Below, one piece after another: positions 10,901 through 22,392 of a DNA stretch of 64,000 bases (positions are counted from its first letter, which is position 1; every line of letters begins with the position of its first letter). The notes below the pieces were generated by a model. That model was not told where the DNA came from, did no database searches, and was given only the letters and a program-made list of their open reading frames with translations. Both the position numbers and the translations under genes were made by a program. Origin of the DNA: Annona cherimola (lineage: Eukaryota; Streptophyta; Magnoliopsida; Magnoliales; Annonaceae); assembly GCA_030490835.1 (NCBI GenBank), contig CM059974.1:8749501-8813500 (forward strand), given 5' to 3'.

Positions 10901-12434
10901 TTGATCGTCGTGGACAGTGATCCAAACCATTGAAATGGATAGGTACAGGCCAAAAAACTTGCAGTTTTCAGACGAGTACGGGGACTGCCACCTCATCGGG
11001 AAAGCTTTTCAAATGTTGGTTTTCTTTTTTTCGTCGACATGGTCTTTTCACTACTGCGTCGTTGTCATTAGTTTTCTATTTTCAAAGGCAGTCCCCGCAA
11101 GCAGGCGAAAGGCATTTAACTCGGGCAATTGCAGCAATATGGCAATAGTCAATACTGCCAATGTTTTGAAAACTGAGCCGGGCAATGCAGTAGTTCTAGT
11201 TTTGTCACCAGTGATCAGTTTTCCGTTTCAACCGGTGCGACCAGTGAACCGGGACATGACCAATTCACGTTCCAACCGGTCCAGTTCAGTCCGGTTTTTA
11301 AAACAGTGAATGCTGCTGCCATCAAATCTCAGAATAGCATAGAAGGGTCAAATGGCAAAACCACGTCAAAATTCAAAATTTTAAAACCGGTTATCAATAC
11401 AGCTAATTGGACGGTTGAACGCGAACCAAAAGCTCACTTCAACAAATTTCACTTAATATAATTAATTTTTATTTATATACAATGCGTGTTTGATTATATT
11501 AAATATATTTTGATTATAATTCATTAATTAGCTCCGAATAATTGATTGCTTTTGTATAATGATATTTGGTTAAATGTAGTAAATTTTAATACCAAATCAA
11601 CCAAAAGCACCATTCAAAAGAGTTGTAAATAGTAATAAAACTCTAGTTGGTGTAGTCGCAGCAAAACTTTAATTGTAATTAATGTACGAGATGGCTTCAT
11701 TGAATCAAATATACTCAAATCTTTAACTGCATTTTGATGAAATGCAGCTAAATTAAAATTTTAGATGCGAAAGGTGACCACATATATTATATTTTCTTGT
11801 AGTGACTGAGCCTTATCACCCATTTGGGTTTTAATAACATTTCGATACATTTTTGTGCTTGCAAAATATATATTCGATGTGTATTCATGTGTTTAATTAA
11901 TTTAATTTTGCAGGTCTTGTGCAAGGTTGGGCTGCAATAGTGATGGGAATCCTGTCAGGGAGTGTGCCCTGGTTCACGATGATGGTGGTCCACAAGAGGT
12001 GGACATTACTGCAAACGGTCGACGATACTCTCGGAGTCGTCCACACGCATGCCGTTGCGGGCTTGTTGGGCGGTATCACTACTGGCCTTTTCGCGGAACC
12101 CCAGCTCTGTGCACTTTTCCTGCCCGTCACCAACTCTCGGGGCGCCTTTTACGGCAAGAACGGCGGCGTGCAGCTGGCCAAACAGCTCGCCGGGGCGGCC
12201 TTCATCACAGGCTGGAACATCGTAGTCACTTCCATCATTTGCTTGATAATAAGGACGGTTATCCCGCTGAAGATGGCCGAGGAGCACCTGACGATCGGGG
12301 ACGATGCGGTACACGGAGAGGAAGCTTATGCCTTATGGGGGGATGGGGAGAAGTATGATTCCACCAAGCACAGCTGGTATTCGGAGGATATTTCCCAGAG
12401 TAAGATCTCCATTGGCGCAACGCAGATTGTGTAG
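7933..12434 (+). CDS. AMT2: AMT2-type high-affinity ammonium transporter, 3 exons
   Basis: Exons 7933-8577, 8701-8986 and 11914-12434 give a 483-aa protein, the usual AMT2/MEP-clade length. It opens with [12 protein letters not shown] and has about 11 membrane segments. Conserved pieces include [51 protein letters not shown] and the C-terminal [14 protein letters not shown]. The pore twin histidines appear as H202 (YVIHLSSG) and H356 (HTHAVAG). It should move ammonium or ammonia across the plasma membrane. Intron 1 (8578-8700) joins AAYW to VGPRS only if the donor is GTCCGT; a stronger GTAATT lies 4 bp downstream but would shift the frame. Intron 2 (8987-11913) splits a glycine codon in TPGAG and is full of MITEs. 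Exon 1 is GC-rich, as in many monocot genes. I see no frame-breaking change, so it is probably functional. Confidence 0.95.
9372..9602 (-). repeat. Tourist-like MITE remnant (reverse)
   Basis: Reverse-oriented relative of the element at 12618-12909. Recognisable blocks are cactttctatgattatt, acttttcaattatttt, ttttaactctattc and a terminal ccaaacaca. It is degenerate, and no target duplication can be assigned. Confidence 0.6.
9784..10196. mobile_element. Fold-back MITE, AGGGGTGAT-ended
   Basis: Inverted ends aggggtgat / atcacccct. Long AT-rich arms share the core ctataaactaagttttt and tttttggatgcttttaagtattt. It lies in intron 2 of the ammonium transporter gene. No clear target duplication is visible. 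Confidence 0.7.
10475..10790. mobile_element. Fold-back MITE, degenerate ends
   Basis: Inverted AT-rich arms around aaacatatatttttg and its complement. The core reads ttataaatcaagttttatcatttttggat. It is the same superfamily as the element at 9784-10196 but with eroded termini. Limits are approximate. Confidence 0.6.
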
Positions 12435-12617
12435 CTAGCTAGAACCAGGCAGCAAATCGATTTGAGTGGGGTGAAACATTTCTTATGCATGGTGAGATTG
12501 ACTTGCATTTCCAATGGGGATTGAAGCATCAATCAAATCAGTCTGTCATTGGGCTTGAGTGAGTGGGCTGAAAAATCAAGGGCTTTTGAATTTGATTGGA
12601 CAGGCTTTACTCATTTA

Positions 12618-12909
12618 GGGTGTGTTTGGTTGAAGGTAAAACTTTTTGATGAAAACTTTTCAGAGTAGAAGTTGTCAAGTTGATAGAAAATGATGTGATA
12701 TGATAGGAGTAATAATGAGGTGTAAAGAGAATAAAGTTAAAATAGATAGGGTAGTTGTATGGGTATTTGTGTGGAAATAATTGAAAAGTAGGGTTGTTTA
12801 TATAGGAAAATGTGAAAAAATAATTAAAAAATAAGGTAATTATGGAAAGTGAAAGGTTTTTGATTGAAAAATTTTCATTGACATATTTTGTGTGTAACCA
12901 AACACACCC
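12618..12909 (+). mobile_element. Tourist-like MITE (PIF/Harbinger), copy 1
   Basis: Termini GGGTGTGTTTGG / CCAAACACACCC flanked by TTA at 12615-12617 and 12910-12912, the 3-bp target duplication of PIF/Harbinger MITEs. It is 292 bp and non-coding. The family diagnostic block is gataataatgaggtgtaaagaga-like followed by ataaagttaaaataga. It lies about 180 bp after the ammonium transporter stop codon. Confidence 0.8.
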
Positions 12910-12912
12910 TTA

Positions 12913-13201
12913 GAGTGTGTTTTGGAGATAAAACTTTTTGATAAATAATTTTCAAGATAAAAATCGTCGAGATGATAGAAAATGATGTCATATGACAAGG
13001 GTCATGATAAAGTGTAAAGAGAATAAAGTTAAAATAAATAAGTTAATTGTATGAGTAGTTGTGTAGAAATGATTGAAAAGTAGAGCTGCTTGTGTAGGAA
13101 AATATGAAAAAATAATTAAAAAATATGATGATTATGGAGAGTGAAAATTTTAGATTGAAATGTTATGGTTGACGTTTTTTTATATCCAACTAAACACACC
13201 C
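12913..13201 (+). mobile_element. Tourist-like MITE, copy 2, tandem with copy 1
   Basis: Head-to-tail relative of the preceding MITE, starting GAGTGTGTTTTGG and ending AACACACCC. The two elements share the TTA at 12910-12912, and a further TTA follows at 13202. It shares the internal blocks of copy 1 but differs by scattered substitutions. Confidence 0.8.
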
Positions 13202-13595
13202 TTAAGCAGTCAAAATATCACATCCACAGATAGCCACAAAAAGTAGCTAATATTAAAACCGTGGACAATAATGCAAATCAAGCCAATTAATAGATAAAAT
13301 CGACAAAATTTTAAAAATCTACGTTAGAAAGGTAGACTTAGAGCTGGTTAATTAGTGTAGATGGAAAAATACTTCATGCATCAACGACTGCTTTGCAAAT
13401 GTATTATTGAACAGGAATGCGATACCGAATATCGACAGTTTTTCAGTGGATGCGGGTTGAGTAATATTTCCAGGTGGGAGTCACATCCCCTGAGCAGTAG
13501 CAATGTCTTTCCTTTGAGATCTTTTGCCTTCTTTCTAATGTTATAAGATGATTAAAGAAATTTTGTTATGTTTCATGAGCTTGATTTGTAATTGG

Positions 13596-13926
13596 AGGGG
13601 TAATCCTATGCGTCCGGCTGCATAGACCCCCTTCCCCTCCCTGCAAAATATTTGTTTGATTTTTTTATAAGCATGTAGAGCTGAGTATATTTAACCTATA
13701 AACCGATTTTTACTTTTTTGGATGCTTTTAGGTATTTTTTATTTTTAAATGCAATGAAATTTTTTGTAATTTCTGAATCATTGTATTTAAAAATAAAAAT
13801 ACTTAAAAAGTATCCAAAAATGATAAAAATTAGTTTATAGGTTAAATACACTTAGCTTTACATGTTTATAAAAAATCAAAAAATTTAAGAAAAGGTCCCA
13901 TAGCCTACCGCATGGGATCATGCCTC
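13596..13926. mobile_element. Fold-back MITE, AGGGGTAAT-ended
   Basis: Inverted ends (aggggtaatcctatgcg and, reversed, agaggcatgatcccatgcgg). Arms contain acctataaaccgatttttac and ggatgcttttaggtattt. It is most like the copy at 9784-10196. Confidence 0.7.
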
Positions 13927-14116
13927 TTGTAACAAAGATAAGAAATATGTGACGTTCTATGTAATGATTCTAATTGGAATAATAAAAAAAAAAGGAATGA
14001 GACGAATTTGAGATTCCACCAAAGCAAATCGAAAGCATGCATGCAGAAATAACGTCCTTGCCAAATATTGCGGGAGACGTGGAATAGGGTAACCTGTCCT
14101 CGGCTACCGGCATAAA

Positions 14117-14503
14117 GAGGAATGATCTTGTCAGCCTAGGTTAACCAAATGTTCCACTTAGCCCACATCAAAAAATTCATTTATAATAATTTTTTGTTAT
14201 TTTTTCTTCATACACCTGTTTATTTAAGTGTATTTAATATATAAACTAAGTTTTACCGTTTTTGAATACGTGTATATTTTTTTAGATTTTACATACATAT
14301 ATATACACATAGATTATATATGTTTAAAAATCTCAAAAAAATATTTACTCATATTCAAAAATGGTAAAACTTATTTTATATGTTAAATACATTTAGATAA
14401 ACAAGTGTATAAAGAAAAAACAAAAAATATATATTATAAATGAGTTTTTTGAGGTGGATTAAGCATAACATTTGGTTAGACCAGACTCACATGATCATTC
14501 CTC
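14117..14503. mobile_element. Fold-back MITE, GAGGAATGATC-ended, 9-bp target duplication
   Basis: Ends GAGGAATGATC / GATCATTCCTC. Arms carry cacttagcccacatcaaaaaa and the core tttaatatataaactaagttttacc. Flanks cggcataaa (14108-14116) and cagcataaa (14504-14512) match in 8 of 9 positions, a MULE-size duplication. Confidence 0.82.
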
Positions 14504-15106
14504 CAGCATAAATTCCTGAGCTCACAGACTCGTACATCATCGGCGAAATTCACGAATTTATTACCCTTCTTGATCATTCCCCAACAACATTCACTTCCTG
14601 TTTCGTCTGCAAATTAGTTCAACTTGTCATTTGTCAAAATTTCTTGGGACTTTTGCTATTGCTTATCGATCTGGACAGACTCTGTCCTTATGGACACCCA
14701 CCGTCGCTCATTTTAAAATGGCTTTATTCGCTCATTTGTGTCAAAATAATAAGTTTTGAAAAGTATTTTACTTTTATCTGTAAGTGTTGTAACTCCTAGG
14801 AAGCGATCGAATTCTGCTGCGCATCGACGCTTGTCAAACAGGCCCAAAAACTTGGCAACTGATTTCGGATCATCGGCTGAAGCGGTGAAGAACTGAAGAT
14901 AGGTTAGTCTTAAATGAATAGCTTGAGCCTTTTCTTTTAATCATATGTTGGTATTTTCTTCTTTTAGAAATTTTATTGCTGGGCCCGACATGGTCTTAGA
15001 GGTTCTCATGCCAGAGAATGCATTCCGGCAAACACTGATTTTACCAAAGCCTTTAAAAGATTTTTTTTTTTTTTTTTTAAAAAAAAAAGGAGGGACGTGG
15101 TGTTGT

Positions 15107-15775
15107 TATGGGCGTAACTTGGGTCCGAGTTGAGCCCAAGCTCAGCCCGTTAAACTGAGAAACCGGTTTTGTAACAGGATTGGGTTATAGTTCATGTCAA
15201 CTCGAGCCTGATTTTCCCTATATATTTAACGTAAAATATATTTTATACATAACACCTAAATAATTATTTATTGATTTTATATTTATATTTGAATATATGT
15301 TTATCATGTTGAAATTATATTATAGATAAATTAAATCGTTTTCATTTATACCTACATTTATATTTATATTATTTACTTTTATTTTTATTAATGTTATTTC
15401 TTTATCTTGTATAAAAGATAAATTTCTTCTAGAAGTATATTATATATGACTATGTTTTTAAAAATTTAGCCAAAATATTTATTATTATTTTTGCCTACAT
15501 GATTTAGCGTTGTTGTATATTCATATGAATTTCAAAATTTATTAGTCTTCACTCAAATGAAAATTTATTAACTCAAATTCCAACCTAAAACTCAATTCAA
15601 ACTCCATTATCAGAAATAAGATTAGGGTTGCAATTATATAAATAGGGTTAGTATTAGAGTTAAAGTTACCATTAAGATTTAAGTTGTATAAATAGGATAT
15701 TAGAATTTAAGTTTTATGAATAAAATTGAAGTTAGAACTGAGGAAAATGAGTTTTACAAACCCGGGTTGCACCTT
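15107..15775. mobile_element. Non-autonomous hAT-like element
   Basis: Ends tatgggcgtaacttgggtcc and, reversed, aaggtgcaacccgggttt, the same terminal motif as the hAT element at 2106-7281. It is AT-rich inside, with attagggttg-type subterminal repeats, and has no coding sequence. No target duplication is evident. A poly-T/poly-A stretch (15060-15089) lies just upstream. Confidence 0.6.
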
Positions 15776-15776
15776 G

Positions 15777-18700
15777 CTTCTCATTTAAAGGTATTACAAT
15801 GAGCTTTGCCTACAGTCTCATGGGCCAGCAGCTAGTCTTTATAGTCATACACAGTTTGATGAAAAATGTGACCAAAATATGTAACTCAAATTTTTGTTTA
15901 CCATTTAAAGCGTACATGTGGCGTTTACGTGTATATTTTACTTAATTGAACGTTGACTATTTGAGTCAAAGATAATAATTTTTTTTTTATTTTTTAAAGC
16001 AGTTGAGTGGCTTGGTTGGTTGGCCGTAGTTGGTACTTTAGGTGCTAGGGGGGTTGAAGGAAGAATAAGTAAAAGTCTAATTGTATATTTCTTATGTTGC
16101 TTGTTAAGGAAACATTTGATAACGTATGTAAGGAGAGAAATCGAAAAGTAAAAAGAAAATATTTTTGAAAAGTATAATATGACACAGATGAAGCGGAAAT
16201 AAAAATGATAGTTGCGTGAAAAATAATTAAAATATATAGATAAAAATGAAAAATAGTTAAGATGTCAAAATTTGCTTAGAAAACGTGGAAAATCATTAAT
16301 TTTTCCACCTAAGCTTGTTACCAAATGAATCTTAATTCTTTTTAACTCACATATCTCATTTATGCATTTTATTTCCAGAAAATATAGGGTAAGGAAGTGA
16401 GAGGACGACAGAAAAAAAGTTTATGTATTCCTTCCATTGAATTGTTTTAGTTATTTACTCAATTATTGGCAATATCTATTTGTAACAGTTGAAAGAAATG
16501 TTTGACGTAGTAGAAAAATAAATTGAAATATTCTCTATTATGATGTCGTTTTGGGTCTAGAGTATCACAAATGCGAATCATGTAACATGCTTTCGAAATT
16601 CATAAAAGCATATATAAACCATCAAATAGGATTTCTGGCATATAATTTAACATAAAATTAAACACGAAACAGCACCCATTGTGGGCACTAATTTCGAAGG
16701 ATAGGGACGTATGAGACCCTAGTTGATTGCTTCTTACAAGTTTGTGTTTTTCAAATGGGAAACTATGCATGATGCAATGGGATTTTAGATATGAATGTAT
16801 GGAGCTGAGGAGGGATGGACTTTTTTGGTTTTGAAGAAGGGCTTATGCCAGATTGAATAAGATCACGTAGCACTTTACAGACGAGCAAGTATTGTCCCGC
16901 ATAGAAGGAGACAACACGCTATTCTCGTTTAAAGATTTTGACGGATCATGTCTTGTTTGGAGGGATGCTTTTTATATAAAGTAGTTGTATAGGTAATTCT
17001 GAAAAAATAACTAAAAAATAAGAAAATATGAATAAATTATTTAAAAAAATAACCGTAGAGAATGAAAAATTTCAAATTAATAAGTTTTTAGATCACCAAG
17101 CCGCACATCCTTGTAATAAAGTTTTTGAAAGCCAATGCACGATAGGTGTTTGCAAATGGTTCGGGTGCAATTTCTCTTGTTCGTGTGGGAGCATCAAAAC
17201 TGGGTGTGGTTTTGGCCATTGGTTGGTCTTGCACGGGTGGGAATGGTCGACTGAAAAGAAATGCAAGGAATTAATTGGAAGTATTAAGATATCCAGCGTA
17301 ATTTTTGTTTTTATTTTTATTCACGGGTTCACTGGAACCCCTGACTTAGTAAATGATGGAAGGATGGATGGATAATTTTCATCGGTGAAGATGAAATTGT
17401 ATGGCCTGCCGTTCTCGATCGATCGTTTTCCATTGCTGTGCTAGCCAGGTTGGGAGGAGGTACACATGCACAGAATCCCCGTGAGGAATGAAGGAGAGAG
17501 GACTCTGTTTTCACCAGATCAAAGTTAGGTTTACCAACCATTCTTTAATTTGGGTTTTTCAGTGAGCATTCGTTTTCAGACGTCACATTCGATTGGTTGG
17601 AGGCACATTAATTTTCAATCTTGAATAAGTTGCTGATTCATTGATTAAAAAGGATTCCAAAGTCTATTCTTATTTCGCCGAAGCTAATCCCGGACGAGCA
17701 AGGGAAAATGAAAAAAAAATACATGACAACGGTACAAATTTTTTTAAATAATAATAAGAATAATAATAATAGAAATGGTAAAGAATTAAAGATTCACTGT
17801 CACACGGAACTTGGTTGCAATCCTCAGGTATGCACGTGCAAAGTTAAAAGAGTCGATATCATCCGTTGAATGGTACAATGTAGACCTGAAGCTTGGGTAA
17901 GTCGGTTCGGTTCTTTGTGTGCTCTGTCAATGTCCTATTTATAAAAATTTGTATCCCACCCTACTTATAAATTAACATCTATAACAACAAAAAATTAAAT
18001 TATTTATTTACATACCAACAATTTTAAAAATCTTTCATAATTTCATTCATGCCAAGTCAGTACAATTTTCAAAATAAACGAGCGATGAGCGTGGACAAAA
18101 ATGCTTGAAGAATATGCATAGTCATTCTTAGCATTCAGGGACATTTTTGTCCATCTACAACCAAGTTAAGTTAACTTGAGAATCTCATTAGTGTTGGCAT
18201 AAATACAATTAATTTATAAAAGTATTAATATGAATGAAAGAATTTTTAAATTGTTGACAAGGGTAAAAATAATTTAATTTTTTCTTGGCATAGATGTGTG
18301 GGTTTCACTTAAATTTTTTCTCATGTGAAATTCGATAATTTTAAATTTGTTTAATATTTTTATTTTTGAAAATAATAAATTTGAGTGGATACAATCATAT
18401 GTATTTATGCCCATTTCGTTGATTTTAGAAATAAAATATCAAAAAATTTAAAACTTGCCTAATTTCACGCGACAAGATCTTGGTGAGTCCAACGCATCAA
18501 AATTATAAATAATAATAAAAAAAATTCGGTAGCTCACCTTGCCTTTTTCAAAGCCTATATCAATAATGTGAAGTCCTAAGGCAGGCCATGTCTTGATTTA
18601 CGAGTCAAAAAGTCTTGCAATGAAGTGTCAGCATGCGTTCAGCTCCTAGCACTTGCATGTGGCGTCTTGATCTTTTATTTCCTTTTCACATGAGAGTTTA

Positions 18701-19407
18701 TTATCTTCTTTTTAAAAATTGTAAAAATGTTTTTAAACTTAATATGTAATTTAAATTTAGATAATTGTAAAATATATACATAAAACATGTACGGATTTAT
18801 GACTTTTTTGAACGATTTGGGTATCGTCCTCGTGGTTCACGTGAATTGCGGATTGGACTGAAGTCAAACGTGCTACCATCCGCACTGCAGCCATATCAGC
18901 ACGTCGCAGGAGTGCGGAGAACCAACACATTAGCGAATTGGAAGCATATGTCATTATGTCCTGTTGGCAGAAAAACATTTTAGTACCAAACGTGGCCTGT
19001 AGAGGGATCTGATCATATACAATCAGTTGCAGTTTACACAAAAGCTGCAACCGCTCACCTTTCACCTCAGGGTAAATCTTTTTAATACTCATAACATATT
19101 TTCATTAGTTCGTTCTTACATGTAAAAATTCAATAATTACTTACATGTCCAAACTGTCACATTTCGTCAGTTATGTTTAACACGGGAGGAAAATTGCCAC
19201 CATTTCTTTTCAAATGACCAAATTGCCCCGCGAGCCTTCTGCGACAGATGCACTTCTATGCACCACCCTCTAAAGCAACACGTCCCATTTACGCGTCCAC
19301 ACTGGCCATTCACCTGACCGGCAATCGTCACGAGCAGACGAAACGTCGCTAGCATATTATACCAACCACCCGCTCGTCGCGCGCGTTCCTGTGAAGGGAT
19401 ATGCACC
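15777..19407. other. Intergenic AT-rich DNA with two MITE remnants
   Basis: No credible gene. 16107-16333 is a small MITE with inverted ends around acatttgataac / gttaccaaatga. About 17975-18305 is a fold-back whose arms share aaaaaattaaattattt and caatttaaaa. The last 600 bases (18757-19407) are less AT-rich and look like unique gene-flank sequence (see the entry at 27417), but I recognise no coding region. Confidence 0.5.
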
Positions 19408-19412
19408 CTGCC

Positions 19413-19670
19413 TCGTATGGACGGAAGACAGCTGCAGGAGGTCCAAGAGAAGCAGAGTCATCCGGAGAGGGTTAGAGGTCCAGCAAGGTCCACATGTGCT
19501 TAGGTCACGTGAAAATATCCTAAGGAGAGGCTTAACCTTTAAGCCTATTGCGGTATCTGTTAGTTAGCAGTAGGGGGGTTGTGCAATGTAATAAAAGGAG
19601 AGTCTGTTCTGTTAGATGGAGTTGTCTGTTTTCTTTTTGTTCTTGTAAACCAAGACACGAGGAGTTGTTC
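19413..19670 (+). repeat. 5' LTR, first part
   Basis: Aligns with 27005-27329 of the 3' LTR. It shares ggacggaaga, cacgtgaaaatatcc, aggcttaacctttaagcct and gcaatgtaataaaaggagag. The terminal TG has mutated (tcgtatgg against tgatatgg). Two blocks of about 30 bp present in the 3' LTR are missing here. Confidence 0.88.
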
Positions 19671-22245
19671 TGATGCGCACCAAGTGCTTGTCGTTAAGAG
19701 CACTGTGATCACCAGTTTAATTAAAATTAACCGAAACACATTAAAGCTACCATTATGCGGGTGATAGTGTAGAATAACGGTGAGTCGGGTCGAATCCACA
19801 GAGAGACGATGTAGTTTTGAATTATTTTTAAGAAAAAAAAAGAAGGTATAAAGAAGAGAGAGAAAGAGGAGAGAGAGAGACGTTAGAGAGAGAGAAGAAG
19901 AAATTAGATAGATAAGAGAGAAGAGAGAGAGAGAGAAGAGAGAGAAAGAAAAGGAAAGAAATTAAGAGAGAGGAGAGAGAGATGTTAGAGAGAGAGAGAA
20001 GAAGAAATTAGATAGATAAGAGAGAAGAGAGAGAAAGACGTTAGAGAGAGAAGAAGAAATTAAATAGATAAGAGAGAAGAGAGAGAAAGAGACAAGAGAG
20101 AAAGAGAAGAGAGAGAAAGAAAAGGAAAGAAATTAAGAGAGAGGAGATAGAGACATTGGAGAAAGAAAAGAAAAGAGAAATTAGAAGAAATTAGAGAGAG
20201 AAAGAGAGAAGAGAGAAAAGAAATGAAAATAGAAGAAATTTGAGAGAAAAGAAAGGGAGACAAGAAGCTAAAAGAAATTATAATTAGCTAACAACTTAAT
20301 TAAAACTATTCTAAGAAAGCAATAAAAGCTATGAAATTTAACTATTAAAGCAGGAAAGAGAATTACATTAAATTTAATCTAAAAATTACAAAGCATAAAA
20401 TAAAGCAGTAAATCTAATCTAATAATTAAAACTACAAATTGAAAAGTAATAAGTACGAAACACTACAAAGCATAAAATAATAAAATAAAATTTACATCAC
20501 CCGAATATGGAGAGCAAAATCTCCACGTAATGAAAATTTTATTGCTTGGCCCCACCTCCTTGCTAGGGGTCCCACAAGATGGGTCCCACCCAAGGGAAAG
20601 AATTGCTTGATGATTTGTGGGGTGTGTCTTGGGAAGAGTGGAGGGTCCTTTTATAGTTGTGGGAGGGGCCCTCCCTCCATTGTCGAATCCGATGCGGGAT
20701 TCTTGCATTGCCTTCAACTGTAGCTGCCTTTGTTTTCTTTTCCACTTGCCGCGTGAACTAGATGGCCAATGGAAAATTTTGGGCGTGATGGAAGGGCAGC
20801 TGCTCAGATTGTGCAGACAGATGGCTGCTTGCACGATGGTGGATTCCGGTGGAATGGATTGTTGTCGGCCATTTGAGGGAGCTGGTTCTGCTTGCCGGGC
20901 TGCTTTGATTTGGGATCGCTGCCATGGAATTTTCCGGCCTGGTGGGTTTCATGGCTGCCGGCGAAGAGGAAGTGCTGCCGTGATTGGAGAAGATGGCTAG
21001 CTGCTGGTTTGTTCGTCGGAAAAAAATTGGGTATTTTTCTGGCTGCTGGATTTCGTTGTGTGGTCCATGGCTGGCTCTAGCTCTGAGCTGGGGGCAATGG
21101 AGAACTCGGCCACTGGTTTGCAGTTGCAGAAGCTGCTGGTTTGGGATTTTAATGGTAGGATTTTTAATGGCTGCCTGCTCGGTTTTTCTGGTGTTGGGTT
21201 TCTGAAATGGGAATGCTGTACGATTTTAGCAAGGCTTGCTTGCTGTTCTGTTGAAGACTTGGAATCGGCGGTAGCTGAATTTTTAACGGTGAATCCTGAG
21301 ATGCCTGCTTGATGCTGATTTTCGAATGGGAGCTGAATTAGGCAAGGGAGCAGGAAGGTTTGGAATCGGTGGTTGTAGGTTTCGATTAATGGCTGCTAGA
21401 ACAGTTTGGTCGAGGATTGATGGGCGAGAGCAATGGGTATGGTCGCTAGTTGAGTTGCTTGCTGCCAGCGCAGCAAGGAAGATGCAGGGCAACGGGGGCG
21501 GTTGTCGATTTCGATTTTGCTTGGTGGATTGGAATGGAGAAGATAGGTTTTGCTGTTAGAAGTTGCAGTCGTGATTTGAATGGGGCTGATCGACTACAGT
21601 AGCTCGTCTTCAAGACTGCCGGAGAAGAGGAGGTGCTGCCGTAAAAATGGGTGCCGGTTTGGGGAGGATGGTGGAGTACAGAATGGGTTTTGGTTGCTGC
21701 CGGTAATTGGCTGCTGGAAAATCGATTTGGGGAGATGGAGCACCAGAAATGGTGCTCCGGCGGTGCACAATTGCATGTACTCATGCAGCAGGCAAAAACG
21801 TAGATTTCAATATTTAACTTTTGTCAAAAATAATTTAAATAAGCTTGCTGAGATTTTTTAATTTACTTTTTAGCCCCTTTTGAATTTATTTATTATTATT
21901 ATTATTTTTATCTTAAAATGTTTTGACGGTTTGCTTTATAACCATAGTTTAAATTATATTTATAATTTTATGTATGATTTTCCAAATTAGATGGTTTTAT
22001 AATTTTACCCAAATTACATTAATATGCTAATACAAATTTTAACATTAAATTTTTCTAGGGGATTGTGTCATAGTTTTATATTTTTTAAGAATGTTGCAAA
22101 ATGACCCATTTTATAGCAAAATTAAAGATTTTATGAAAAATATAATTTTCATGAAATTCCACTTAAAACATGCATTTAATTAACATTTTAATATTTAATG
22201 GTGTGAATTTAATATGAAATTAAGTGAAAATTTTTAGACTTATCA
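19671..22245. mobile_element. LTR-like insertion (probable solo LTR) inside the 5' LTR
   Basis: A 2575-bp segment beginning TGATGCGC and ending CTTATCA, so it has TG...CA ends. It is flanked by a perfect 5-bp duplication tgttc (19666-19670 and 22246-22250). No primer-binding site, second LTR or coding domain can be seen, so a solo LTR left by recombination is the simplest reading. Inside are a long GA-rich tract (about 19840-20270) and a GC-richer region (20500-21800) with repeated gctgctgg-type words. Open frames there look accidental. Confidence 0.75.
19840..20270. repeat. GA-rich microsatellite-like tract
   Basis: Purine-rich low-complexity sequence dominated by gagaga with duplicated longer blocks (for example gaagaagaaattagatagataagaga occurs in several versions). 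It belongs to the LTR-like insertion. Confidence 0.9.
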
Positions 22246-22250
22246 TGTTC

Positions 22251-22333
22251 CCTCTGAAAGTGGAACCCCGTTGCTCGAAAGCTTTCAGCAGGAATTGAAC
22301 TTAGATTGCAGTTTTGTTAGACGATACATATCA
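22251..22333 (+). repeat. 5' LTR, second part
   Basis: Continues the 5' LTR after the nested insertion and aligns with the last 80 bases of the 3' LTR (gaaccccgttgct, gaattgaacttagattgcag, tacatatca). Confidence 0.88.
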
Positions 22334-22334
22334 T

Positions 22335-22346
22335 TGGTATCAGAGC
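22335..22346 (+). promoter_or_regulatory. Primer-binding site (initiator tRNA-Met type)
   Basis: TGGTATCAGAGC lies one base after the 5' LTR end. This is the standard complement of the 3' end of plant initiator methionine tRNA used by many LTR retrotransposons. Confidence 0.9.
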
Positions 22347-22392
22347 TCAGGGAAGTAGTGAACTGGCACGGAGAGGTAGACGTTCGTGTTCA

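Larger units (their letters stand above)
8987..11913 (+). other. MITE-filled intron 2 of the ammonium transporter
   Basis: The donor is GTCAGT and the acceptor TTTTGCAG. The 2.9 kb contains a reverse-oriented Tourist-like remnant (about 9372-9602) and two fold-back MITEs (9784-10196 and about 10475-10790). Two near-repeats of a tacgtgagaattatttacaatttta-like block lie around 10290-10390. I see no exon in it: the encoded protein aligns without a gap across the junction. Confidence 0.85.

Noticed and set aside
17028..17375. A 115-aa open frame with several cysteines
   Set aside because: The cysteine pattern fits no zinc-binding or secreted peptide family I know, and the surrounding DNA is intergenic.
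20463..21861. Many open frames of 60-130 aa
   Set aside because: They lie in the GC-richer part of the LTR-like insertion on both strands and match no domain; base composition explains them.
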